A program made the translations under genes and the position numbers. DNA of 64,000 nt from Phoronis australis (Eukaryota; Phoronida; Phoronidae). The notes under the pieces were generated by a model. It searched no databases, was not told where the DNA came from, and worked only from the letters and a program-made list of their open reading frames with translations. This document shows positions 37,895 to 50,300 of this stretch, piece after piece (the stretch's first letter is position 1; each line of letters starts with the position of its first letter). The stretch is taken from assembly GCA_002633005.1 (NCBI GenBank), contig NMRA01000024.1, positions 769,786-833,785 on the forward strand. Direction: 5' to 3'.

Positions 37895-40800
37895 TTACCT
37901 TGAGGTGCTGGGCATGGAACAATATTGTGAAGCAACAGAGTTGAGCGCATTTGAACACAGTGCGTCAAAGAGTACACCATAGTTGGCTTCCCTTGGCTTC
38001 ATAGACTTCCACGAATACAGCATTTGGTACGTTCGTTCATTGATGTCTTGGTTGTCAGCTTGTATCGCTTTGATCTCGTCCTCGGAAACACCTAGCGTCC
38101 TGCCAACAGCCTTCCACTTAGAGCTGATCGACATTGCGATATTCCACAGCACCTGATCCGTTACCGGTTCCCGGTTCCCTCGGTGCGCCGAATCCGAGGT
38201 GATGGTGGCAGGTTTACTCTTCATCTTGGTGGGCGAGAACTCGCCGCTTGAGAGATCTGATTGGTCCGGGTCCGAATGGCGCCTACGTCTCTTTGAGCTA
38301 GATGTGTCTTCTGAAGCCTTGGAGCCACGCTTCCGAGGGGGCGTCCGACCACCGCTGCTTGGACCTGGAAAGGGATAAGGTTTAAACAATGGAGCTACAG
38401 GTATTGAGAACAACACTTAAGAAATGTAATGTAAATGGAACACAGTAGGGCAAATACACAATTAATGCAAGCAATCAATTGAAATGAAGTGAATGCAAAA
38501 TTCACATGAAACAAAGTCAAAGTGGCTCTGGAAACTAATCCCTGAATTTTCAAATGCTATAAATCACTCAATGCACTATATAGCAGTCAATTTTCTAAAA
38601 TCAAATTGTTCCTTACATTACCATGCATTAGTGCACAACAACTCGTCTCATTACATAGACCAAACTGAAATGCCTACCGGCCAATGCGGAACTTTCTGAG
38701 ACGCTGTCCTCGTCATCTGTATTACGGAAGCCTAACTGCGCAAACTTCTGAGCAAAGCCAATCTGGGCTGCATTGCCCCCGTCACCGTCGATACGGAGTT
38801 GACGACCGACCTCGTAGAGCGCTTGCACGAACTCGTCTGGGGTGCCACCACGTGACTGGTACTTATTCAACATAAAGGCGAACGGATCATTGGTACTAGA
38901 CAGTTGGTTCTTCACCTCGTGATTAGTAAAGCCGAGATGCTTAGCGAACACTTTCCAGTTGTTGTCGCTGGTGATGTTGAGCATGCCTGCAGCAAAACAC
39001 GAGTGGAGTGTCAAGAAAACCAAAAATGGGATCACCATGACAACGAACTACCACCATGGGAACCACTCGTTGTCCCTGGTGATGTTAAGCAAGACTCGTG
39101 CAAAACCGAAATGGAGTATCAAGAAAACCAGGAACAAGCTCCCCATGACAACTGATACGATGGGAACCAGTTGCTTTTGCGTGTGATGTGATGTACATTA
39201 TGGCTAGAGCCTAACAGCAGAATGGACGAGAACAAAAATGAAACAGGCTCACATTGATACTTGGCACGAACCATTATATTTTACTAGCTTATGCGCAAAT
39301 GATTTTACTTGATATTTTTCACATGATGTTATCTGCATTGGGATATATCATGAGCATGTTTGTGACCTACCGATCACCAGCTGGCAACAATGCGCACGTA
39401 ATGACTATCAACAGACAAGAATACCCATTGCTACCACAAGATGGCACCACAGCTGTACTTACTGGCAAGTTCTCTGACAGCTAATAATGACCACCGGTCA
39501 GTGATGTCCAGGTTCATCTCAGCTTCACTGCCATGCTGCAAGAAACACAAGTCTACATGATGCAGCCATACCAAGAGTTCCACTCAAATTGTGATTTTGT
39601 TTAGTTTCCAGGATATAATGATCGTGTTCATGTCATTTTTTTCTCGGAACAGTAGACACTTAGAAATATTTCCTAGGGGTTATTGCCAAGCGCATATTGA
39701 ATGCATGGTCTCGTGATAAGGCTCACAAGATGTTTATTGTATAAACAGAATTTCCCTGGATTTTCCAAGTTTTCACTTTTTTCATTTTCCGTGAGTTTCG
39801 ACATATGAAAACTAGAATGCAAGACAACGGACCCCAGTTCTTACTTAAATTTGTAGGAAACCTGCTTTGGCTGACTTAGACTTCTTTCCATTATAAAACT
39901 GGTCTTAAATTGCTCTTTTCTCAGGCTAGTATCAACCAATCATGAACTGTCAGTTTTCCCATGCTCGGAAATCGTCAGCAATCCGAGTAGGGTTCACAGC
40001 TGCTCACTATCTTAACACTTTCTTCTTACCTTGGTGAGGTTAAACTCGAAAATAGACTGCTTGAAATCTGCTGTAACCATTCGATCCACCATCACCTTTC
40101 CAAACACGCCTTTCTCAACTGGACTGCCCTGGAATACAATGCTAGTCTTAATAGAACGAATTGGTGATGGAAGGGATGGAAAATGGTAATATTAATAATG
40201 TATTTACCTCATCTTTGTCGATTTTCATGCCACATCTTACACTCAAATTCAGGGTAGATTTCATGGTGAATTAAAACTATAACCTCAACAGTCTTTAAGT
40301 CACCATTCCATTGAAAAAGAATAATCGAAACCTCGGAATCATTTTTTTTCAATTTAAATTCATCTTTACAAGGTGCAGCGAAAGACCTCCACACTTACGG
40401 TCTTACATTCATTTCAAAAGCATACTAAAAATTTCCTCGCCCACGACGTTTTAAAGCTAGAAACTGCATTTTCCACAACCACTGCTCAATGAACAAGTAC
40501 GTACCTTAAATACGCAAGCAAACTGCTTCTCAAACTCCATACCCCTGAAGTCGTGTTCTACTTTAGTTAGACTCTCATCCTCACCATGCAGCGTATCTGC
40601 CTTAAAGTCGTTGGATGCGAGCCTCACAATTATAGCACCTGAAGGTAAATAGTGGGAGATGCAATAGCAATTCAAAAATATTTAGCCAAAATGGATAGAG
40701 TCAGTGCGTGGGATAGAGGTCACAAATATTTCAACAAAAGCGCAATGGCCAAATGTCTAGACAATAGCTCTAGATAGTTCATCTATGATCTGCATTGTTG

Positions 40801-43382
40801 GCCAGCTGCATCGTTGCTGTCCATTCAACAAAACTTTTGTGAACTATATTGTACAGCCCAGTCCATTCCAAGCTAAAGAAATCAAAGCCATATCCAACTC
40901 AGGCAAAAGATTACAGTGCTTAGAATAAAATTTGAATAACACATTCTAATCTTGGTTTTGGCAAATCAAAGACCACACAAAAACATCGAGTTTAGAAGGC
41001 AAAATTCCCCACAAATAACACAAACCCAAGACCTTACAACTGAATTTCAATTTGATTTCAGGGAGGTCGCTCATCTGAGGGGAAAGGTGGATGACTGAGT
41101 GTGCCTTTTGATAGGAGTATTTTTCGAATGTGGGAAAAACTTCCTGTGATGCAATTCCATGACTTTCTTTAGTGAATATCATTTAAATGTCCTCTACATG
41201 TGCAATAAACTAATCCAGGCTCTGCTCTCCAAAGCAAAGCATGGCAATGAAATGTGGATAGTCAGTAACTAAAACATTCCGATGCTGACACTCTACAGTA
41301 CCACAATAATATCTATGGGAATTTTTCATTATACAAAGGGAATTTTTGGGCCTGATGTTGGCATTTCGCATGATCTTTTAAACTTGTTTTTCAAACCCCA
41401 AAATCGAGGCATCAAGGGTATTTGATTAGACAGCTTAATAGAAGAAAGCACAGACTCACCTGGTCGAACCATCTTGGGCTTCGTGCTTCCGCCCACTCTG
41501 TGCTTGTAGTTCCCCATCTCGGGCAGCTTCTTGTCGCTACGGTAACAGATCACCTCCAGTCCAAACGACTTTGTGTCCGGGTTCTCCTCCATCATAGCTT
41601 GGCACATCATCGAAAAACGAATGTAGGGATAGAAGTAGGATACACCTACCTTGGCACTATGCAGTGTGTGTGCCAACAAATCCCACAGTGCTTTGTACCA
41701 CGAGAAATGTGTTACCTTGAATGCAATGCGATAGCTACCATCAGCGTTTTTCTCTACAGAGAACTTCCCATCGTATCTCTCCCATGAGAGTTCATCGCCG
41801 TCACTTGCGGCACTGTGCCATATCGACAACTTGGTTTCTGGGTTGACGTTAAACCGGTTAATGATTTCCTGGCAGTCTGGCAGCGGAAGACTCACCGTGA
41901 CCGGGTTCTCAGATCTAAACTGACAGCCATGTGGACCAAGCATCACAACCGGAGTGGCCAGCGCTCGCGGCTCATCATGGTTCGTATCCACACTGTATGG
42001 CTCGTCACCATAAAACACCTGCACACTAGCATCAATGTCTTCATTAAGAGCACCTTCTGGGAATGTGACAGTAATGCCTGGAACTTCATTGATCTCGATG
42101 GTACCACCTTGACTAGCAAGTATCGGCTGTTTAACCTCCGGGTAAGCCCTGGTGGCCACAACCGTATACAAGCTGAAGTGGTAGGCCTTGATGGTCACAC
42201 AGTCTCTACTGACATTGAGAAAGTAGTCATTCAGTGGAAGAGGCTTCCAGTCAGGAATTTCTCCAGCTGTTGTATCGCTACACAGACAAACAACTTCAGT
42301 GGGCGAGCACACACTGACACCTAGTGGCAGGTGTAACAGGACTGGTTCAGAATCGTAAAACTGTGCACCATGGGGCTCAAGTGAAACGACCATTCCAGCA
42401 TGAACCGTTCTTTCGCTCGGTTCAGGCGTGTAAAACCAATCCTCTTGGATGGTAAGTTTGAACTCATCGCGTCTATAATTAGACCTATTGTGTTGAGGAA
42501 TTGCCACACATATGCCTCTGTATTTTATAAGCATAGTCCGATCTGGCTGCAGTCTTTGAACATAGGTGTCACTGTCACACTCAGAATCTGACTCCTCATC
42601 AGTTCGGGGACTGAGGTCAAAGTCAGACTCAAAATCAGCGTCACTGTCACTGCCGTGGTCACCATAGCAACTGCATGTGTCATCATCGAAGTATTTATCA
42701 TGAAGGTCAACAGATCCAACCTCACCGATGGAGCAAGAGCCATAATCACTGGTCAGGATCCCACCTTTTGCTGAGAACAACTCATCATGTATAACACTCC
42801 GAATTTTAACGTCGTTATCAATTATCATTGCACTAAGCTTTGACGAGATATCCTGCATAACAGAAATTTCAAAATGCTGGCGCAGAGCTGCAACTCCTGA
42901 TAAACAAACATCTTTTGGCACATTCTCTATTGGGTTGTGGGTGACGAATAATTTCTTCAACGTCCTCAAATATAACATTCGTTTATCAAAAATTCTGATT
43001 TTATTCCCTGAAAGGTTGACATTTTCAATGAGTGTAAGTCGGTAAAATCCATCGGGTAGTTCCTGCAAGTTGTTGTGTGACAGATCCACTGTTATCAGTT
43101 GAGTCAAACCACAAATCTCTTTTGGCAAAGTGACAAGATCGTTGTGTCCTAACAGCAAGATCTTCAGTTTGCACAAACACTGTACACATGGTGGTAATTT
43201 GGTCAGGGCGTTGTGACTCAAATCGAGTTCGACAACTGTTGAAGATAGAGGCAGGCAGAACACGTCTGCAGGAACTTCGACTAATCCCAGCCCCCGGAAT
43301 TGTAGTTGAGACTTGTACCACTTTTTAGCTTCTACGATTTCCCGCTGTGCCCGGCTTAGTCTTTTATGACCGTGCATAGCAG
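37895..43382 (-). CDS. PIDD1: PIDD1-like protein: LRR, two ZU5, UPA and two death domains
   Basis: PIDD1 nucleates caspase-2 (PIDDosome) and NF-kB signalling complexes. Exons (minus order): 43382-41460, 40638-40505, 40128-40030, 39535-39463, 38986-38678, 38364-37895; phases agree. From the ATG at 43377 they give 1000 residues and a TAA. Domains: five leucine-rich repeats (about residues 45-160, e.g. VVELDLSHNALTKLP), an acidic Ser/Asp linker (about 215-275), ZU5-a ending at AYHFSLY (Ser402), ZU5-b ending at THFSWYKALW (Ser559), UPA (about 600-720), death domain 1 (about 727-805), a basic linker with KRRRRH, and death domain 2 (about 912-992), which resembles the human PIDD1 death domain (LGVS, MLYSWK). 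The two HFS motifs correspond to the PIDD autoproteolysis sites known in human (S446, S588). The extra death domain is atypical. The last codons (TCAAGGTAACC) could be a stop or a splice donor. Further 5' exons are possible. Confidence 0.9.
38961..39176. repeat. 108-bp tandem duplication across the death-domain exon acceptor
   Basis: Copy 1 (38961-39068) begins in the PIDD1-like exon and runs into the intron; copy 2 (39069-39176) is wholly intronic. Both contain GGTGATGTT, CAAGAAAACCA and ATGGGAACCA in register. The true acceptor is GCTGCAG|GC (minus strand); in copy 2 the equivalent site reads GCACGAG|TC. Confidence 0.8.
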
Positions 43383-44066
43383 CTGAAAGCAAGAATGAGT
43401 GTTAGCCATATTTACAAATAACTTGAAGTCACAGTCTGATACTCCTCTTTACCAAATCAACTGTCAAGGAAAAACTGTTGTTTTTTACTGCACCTCGACT
43501 CTGGCTTGAAGTTGACAACACTTCACAATCATGTTGATTGAACATCACTAACAAAATTCTTTTAAATGTTTATGAAATGAGGAGCTAAAATGAGATTTAA
43601 TATGATTAAAGCTTTAACAGATCAACTGGTGATAATGATAAAACAGTGGCGTAGTGTGTTTTTGTGAAATTTTCGAACTAATATAGGGAATTTGAAACAT
43701 TCGGATCAATGTTGTTGACACCTGACGAATTTTAGCCATCTGAAGTCCACCCCAAATTTTGCAAAAATATCGATGATATTTAGCGCAATAAAGGTCCGAT
43801 CATACGTACCTGAATGTCTGGAGCCATCTTTAATATCTCAAAGTGTTTTACTAAGTGCTCAGATAAAACCAATGGCATAAAGCATGATGCTATTTGTCAT
43901 TTACTATACGTAGTAAATTTGACCCACATTACGCGGTCGGCCATGTTTCTTCCGACATTTGCCGAAGGTTGTGGTGACAAAGAATTCTAGAGATAAGTCA
44001 AAAACGAATCTCTCAAAATCGAAATTGGCCACATTTCACAAAAGATAAATAGTCTAAAATACTTAC

Positions 44067-44155
44067 TTGATACGTTTAACCGCCATCCAGTTGAAAATAT
44101 GTACCCATTTCGAACGATTTAAACCCGATAACATGTTCCGCCATCTTGAATAAAC
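44067..44155 (-). promoter_or_regulatory. Possible promoter and noncoding first exon of the PIDD1-like gene
   Basis: On the minus strand the motif CAAGATGGCGG (about 44139-44149) matches the YY1-type element often found just downstream of animal transcription starts. It is followed by a strong donor (TCAA|GTAAGTATT) at 44067. Spliced to the acceptor at 43382 this would be a 5'UTR exon: the ATG in the motif opens only about 20 codons before TAA, and the phase does not match the LRR frame. Inferred from motif and splice site only. Confidence 0.3.
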
Positions 44156-46059
44156 ATTAGGCGACGCATACAGCTCATGAATATGTTAATTATGTAGGAC
44201 GGTTAGCCTGGTTGCACAGCAATATCAACTTTATGAATGAAACGATACAGAGGCAACGCCGCACAATTAATTAGATTCTAATATACCTTAGAGACACTAA
44301 ACATGTTTTACGCAAGCAAACTCCCAGTTCATCCTTTAAAACAAGGTTCTAATGAAAGTATTTGTGCGCAGTGCATATGACGTCGTGACCATACACGAAG
44401 ACTGGAGAGACGGCGTTTTGTGCTACAACGGCTCCTGGAAAAACCCATGTAACAGTGCGGTAGTTACAATTTCTTCGATGCACATTTCCCCAAGATCAGT
44501 GGTATGGCCAGCACTCGGCTGTTTAAATTGATCGTGATGGCCACCGTGGCATGCCATGCAACCCGCCGGTTAAATCATTGGCACAGTCCCTCAAAGAAAT
44601 TTTTATTTGTACTCCGATTCTTCTGAAGTCATTTTGGGAGTGCTCGTTTTTGTTGCAAACTCATAAGGCTATTCAGTTTTCTATTGCAAAAAACTTTTTT
44701 ATCGGATTTCACGAACTTCAGGCTATTTTGCCGCGGCGGTCGCGCATAAATGTCACTTATAATTTCGACCAGGAGACAAAAATCAAAACGAGAATTTAAC
44801 ATATTGGAAAATTATTTTTGACTTGCCGCTCATGCAGTGCCATATCTCGTACTTTGTTCATTCGCAACATCGTCAATGAAAACAAAAGCGCATTCTGCGA
44901 AACCCGTTTTCTTATTTTTACGGTAATTCGTTTATTTACCCCGAAGTTAAAAATGAGGAAACATAGCAAGTTTAAAAGAACTCAATAGAAGTTGCACAAT
45001 ACCGTAACGCTATATTATTATGGAAAGGGGGTAGAAGGGGAACGGAAATGACTTTCATATATTTTTACATTAACGTGTTTGGCTTTCATTTGAATTTGCA
45101 GTATTCAGAAAACAAAACCGGGTATGGAACTGCCACCCAATTCCCAACCATAAAATTAGCTTTTGTTTTTTAAATCTGAGTTCTACTACTTCCCAGTGTT
45201 TAGGTCAAAAGGATTAGTCAGCTATTGTGTTATTCACGGATTTACCGTAGTCAACAACTGTGATTGTCAATTATTATTTTCAGTCAATTTTTCATTTAGT
45301 CAAATATTATTATAGTCAATAATTGTTTCATTGCTTTTATTCAAAGCTGATTTATCTATTACGGTTAGAAACTCCCCAAGAGATAAAACACGGAGGTTCA
45401 GTGTAGCTAAAACACTTCTCAGCTATGTCACAAAGAGGTGCCCTCATGGTTTGTGGTGGGTGTCCTTCCACACAACACTGGAATAATTGGCCTTTTGAGC
45501 AGACACAATTTTTCAAATCATGATTTAAACTTTTGATAGTTGGCAAGGGAAACCTAAAATTATTTTGTTTTTAAACACTTAAATTGCCTAGGTTTAGCAC
45601 CTTTTGAGATTTTTCCAATTATATTGAATTCTTAATTACAACAGCAATGATGTTAGACCCCCTCTCCTACGGACCAAGACAGTGGAAATCTTAATAGTAA
45701 CACACCCAAAAACCTTAAAATAAATTTCTTAAAATAGTGTTCATTTTTATACTCTTATTTTGACACATGTTGAGGGATGTCAATAGGTCAAGTAAAACAT
45801 AAGATATTAGGTAATGGTCAAATATAACGTTCCCAAATTTTGATAACCATGTTTCTCCACTGAATAACCAGCATTAAACTTGTTCTCAAAATACCACACA
45901 TTATATCCGAATATATTAAAGGTATATTATGATAGAATGTGTTCGATTTTTTCTGAAAACTGTACCACACCACAAGCCAACTGAGATGGTGAAGGTTAAA
46001 ACTCACCAATTGTAATGCAAAAATAAATGTGTGTAAACAACTACCAGCATGCCTCTTAC

Positions 46060-46246
46060 TTTCAAACTTTTTATTTAATTCTCTCAGCATACGACCAAAA
46101 TTGAATACATGGTCAGAGAGCACAATAGAAGAGTGCAACTGGTCAAATACCTTTTGTGGTGTATCAGATTTTAACAGGCTACGTGGTAGACGCATTCTAC
46201 AAAACATGGGAGCTGGACTCAAAAGAGCCCCTCCATTGATCATCAT
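46060..46246 (-). CDS. Candidate upstream coding exon (possible PIDD1-like N-terminus)
   Basis: The minus strand has an open frame from 46246 with a good donor (GAAA|GTAAGAG) ending the exon at 46060 in phase 1. That is the phase required by the acceptor at 43382 of the PIDD1-like LRR exon, and joining them keeps the frame open into MHGHKRL. A start after a possible acceptor (TTTTGTAG) gives MRLPRSLLKSDTPQKVF and onward. I recognise no domain. It could instead be part of an unrelated small gene or a chance open frame. A competing 5' end for the PIDD1-like gene is the promoter-like site near 44.14 kb. Confidence 0.35.
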
Positions 46247-47307
46247 GTTCTCAATGAGATAAGTTCGAACAAGTAACAGCAGAAAGTATAAGACAAAAAG
46301 TAATCAGACAAAATACCATTTTCCCATCATGATGGCTGATATTACTACCGCAATAAAATTCTAGTTACACAATGGCTTAGCCACTTTAATAATGCTCTAG
46401 TCAATTCCGGATCATTCTCGGTTACGAGGGTAGAATACTCCGACGATAAATTCGCCCAATTGTCATAACAAGGAATTCCAGGCTATTTTCTCTGAATATT
46501 TTTGGCTTGTACAGTATGAGGAGTCTTCAAGGATGACTTATTCAAGTACATTGAAAATTGAAAACAATGCTGAATAACCACTTCGAAATTGTTTCTAAAA
46601 TTCAATAAAAGTGCAGAACATACGTCATTTAGCATATTCGCAAAAAGTAAGTCTTTGGCAAATATTAAAATGTGCACCATGATTATCACAACTTGACAAA
46701 GTTATCATTTCAGACATCCCGCTTGATTGTACATAAACTTGCTAAAATTTAATAAACTAATGCCACATTTGAACAGTGAATCATGTTGTGAACGCACAAG
46801 CATAAAGCATGTCACTTAAGTCAAGTCACTTAATTAGCACTTTGTCTAAAGTGGAGACAAAACAAACGTGCCGTTAAATTTATGCAAAGACAGAAAAATC
46901 TCCAAAGTGTTCACTTTGTGCCCTACAAATTCAACATTACTTTGTGGAAAACATCTATTAGATGACAACAATTTGATTTCGCTAAATGCGTATATCAAAC
47001 AAAAATCAAGGAAACAATATAATTTTGGCATAATTGGAATGCTGAAACATGAATTTAAATTCCAGAAACTTCTTTTTCTAAAATGCCACTATACGGAGGA
47101 ATACAACAAACATGGGAAAACCCTCTCGCATATTTTCACTGGCAAGTGCACTACCTTAATGTAGTGACTAGTTCATGTGTGGATGCATAAATGACTGTCC
47201 CTTTATGCGTTTACTGTCAAAAAAATATAAAAAAACACGTCACTTTAGGCTTCATTTCTTCATCCCACGGAATTCACACAGGTGCCCTGGAATAACAAAG
47301 CTGTGAG

Positions 47308-50300
47308 CTAAACGTCCAAATAGACACCAGCGCTTTTAATGTAGGGTCTCAGAAGGGAAGCTACATAATTTGATTTCTGTATGAAGTCTGCACACTTGAA
47401 GAAGTCTTTGTACAAAATCTGAAAATAGAAGTGAAAGAATATTGGTACGAATGACCACAGCAAAGTACTTAGTTTTCAACGAAAACTTGGGACTCTGAAG
47501 ACGGAGAAATAACAAATAAAAGAGTGCTTGACATAACCAGCAGCAGGTCACACTTGTCACCTAGAAATTCTATCTGAGATTTTGGCCTACTTCCTCGCAC
47601 TAGTCGCACAAGTGAGATTTGGGAATTTTAACTGGTGCAAACCAAGTTTTTTAATTTACAACTCCATCCATAACCGACAAAAATGGAGGAAACTTGAGTG
47701 AATCACATTATTTCAAAAATATATCCCAACAACACCAGTAGTTGGAGATGCCAAATCAAAAGCCAATCAATACACCCCACTCGCTGTCCTTTTTTAGTGA
47801 ACTGGAACTTGTGTGACCAGAATCCTTCAGTTGTGACCTGGTATTTTGGTCAGGTTGCAAATGACAACCTGGTGACATTCATCGCGCTGAGGACTGTTAA
47901 TTACAGTTTTTGCGTATGATTGAATGAGCCTATGTCCAGGTCTAATCAACCATCGTGAATCTGGCACTGCTTATGAAGCGGATGGGTCCAAAGATGAAAA
48001 GCGCTGATGAGAAGTGGGACAGATAGTGTTGAGAATGTAGAGACATTTATTAAAATTTATTTGGGGATTAAACCTTGAAGTGGAAATCAGCTTTTGACGA
48101 TGACACTGTTAACCATACCACAGCAACTATGTTGAAGGAGGTCAAAACCACAGGCACCTGAATCTATCTGTTCTTCATTGGCACCAACACTGTGTACATG
48201 GTTACGAGCAATTGACATATTGTCAGGATTTGAGTGACAGCTTAACTGACCCATAAGAACGCAGCATTCTTGACACACCTTCGTTTCCAAGCTGCCATTT
48301 TACCTGACAAACTACACGTTGCCAGGTGAAACTTATCGTTTGTTTGTAGACATTTCACAAAGGGGGCAGAGTTTGCAATAGGCCAATTGGGAGATTCGTG
48401 TGTCCGTAGTCAAAAATAATTTTTCAGGACATCAGTTTTTTATATACAGATAACCAGTTTTCTCATTTTTTCTGTGGGCCTTCATCTTTAATGCTCTAAT
48501 AGCAAAGCGAACAAAATGTCAGCTTTGACACATGACAAGACATTAAGTTATGGACCTGTTATCGCGAACAAAAAAATCAAACTTGCCACCACAAACTCAT
48601 CTTTCCCCTTTTTTGTCCGTCTTCTGAAAACCATTTCTCATCCAACATTCCCTTTTTTCGGATCCATCTTTCCCATCGGGAGTCCGAGCTCTTTCTTGGT
48701 TCAGACTTGATCCGATTTTTGATCCTGAGTTTTGCAAAGCTCATATTTGGGAAACTGATAAAAGGGGTGTGGCCAGTAATGCAAGTGAGGAAGCCAAGCA
48801 TGATTTTTCAAGGGAAGATGCTATTCCCATTGTAAGCAACACAGGTCAACTTCTAGTCAACTGACCTGCACGACCTTGTAGCCCAGCAACTGTAGGTGGC
48901 GCTGTCTCATAGAAAATTCTCCAAGTAAATGGTGGTGACTGCTGCAGAAGCACTCAGGCATCAAGATTGTCACCGCAACTCTGGAACAAGCCAAACAATG
49001 AAAGCTGTAATTATTCAGACACTTATTTAGCTTACAATATGGCCGACAACTGATATTCTATGTTGTCAAATTCTTCCACAAAAATAAAGATTGAATGAGA
49101 AAATTTTAGTCCATTACAAACATAGTTCGTACGGCATAGACATCAGAACAACTTTTGGTGAATTTTGTTTCTGATCTTACAGTCTACTTCCTGGAGTCTT
49201 GCAAGCCGTTAAAATCCTAACTTAGGGGATCCTAAAGGAAAACAGAAGGCCAACAATGAACAAGCACCAATACCATAATAAGCTCATTTTCAATGACTTC
49301 AGAAGTTAAAAGTAGAACTGGAATCAGCCATGTTGAATAATGTATCAATCAAATCACTTACCGCTCTGAACCGTCAACAGCCAGATTACCCTTGCCATCA
49401 ACTGTGATCTCAAAGTCAACGAAATACGGAGTCTTTGGAATGGTGACCATGGAGGCAAACTGGTCGCTGCCCAACAGCTTGTCCAAGATGTGCTGGACCT
49501 CTTGACTCACCGTGTATTGCTTGGCATCTGCGCAAGAGATGGGATTTAAGTTACAGCCACAAGAGTTCATTACCTAGCTGCCACCCATGATAGACCAAGT
49601 AACTTGTATCTACCATTGCAGACATAATCTTTAAAAGCCTGCATTTGCAACCTACTGTAGTTGTTTGAGTTGATGTCTATTTTCATATTAACACCCACCC
49701 ACAAAATTTTCATTTTTTTAAAACCTTTATTTTACTGCACACCACCACTTTAAATGATGAAGACTTGCTTGAAAGCATCTGTGTATTTGTAAACACTCGC
49801 TAAATTTCAGCTCCCAAACATACGCAGTTAATATACCATTGTGTAAAGAACTGTCAGGGTTTCGGCATCGTCTTGCCTTCTTCATAAAGAGAAAATACGC
49901 GTACTAGCCTATAATCAATTTCATTCTCATGACACATTCGTACCATTGACTAGACTTCTAAAAAATGTTATTTTTAAGTGCCCCGGTACCCCCCTCCTCC
50001 ATCCCCCCACAGTTTACACAACATAAACGCTCTGGGAATCAACCCGTACGAGCACTGCAGTTTCACGCAATCAAATCCCCTGGCTGCAAATGACAACATA
50101 CATTAGATAATGCAATTTAATTGTCAATTCCTTCAAAGCCGGCTGCCAAGGCTTAACAGCTTGAGCATAAACTGAAGGATTGCAAGCAGTGTCCCATTTG
50201 GCAGTTACCAGCTTGGCAAATGCGATCTCACAATAACTGTGGCGACAATATTCATTTCGTGCCAATGCTATGCTACCGGTTTCACGAATAGAGAGTTCCT

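Larger units (their letters stand above)
43383..47307. other. Spacer or 5' intron between PIDD1-like and FASTKD genes
   Basis: It contains the promoter-like site near 44.14 kb and the candidate exon at 46060-46246. Otherwise it is AT-rich with no recognisable gene or repeat. Confidence 0.5.

Noticed and set aside
42147-42324. Plus-strand open frames opposite the PIDD1-like main exon
   Set aside because: They are shadows of the minus-strand coding exon, which has clear LRR/ZU5 homology.
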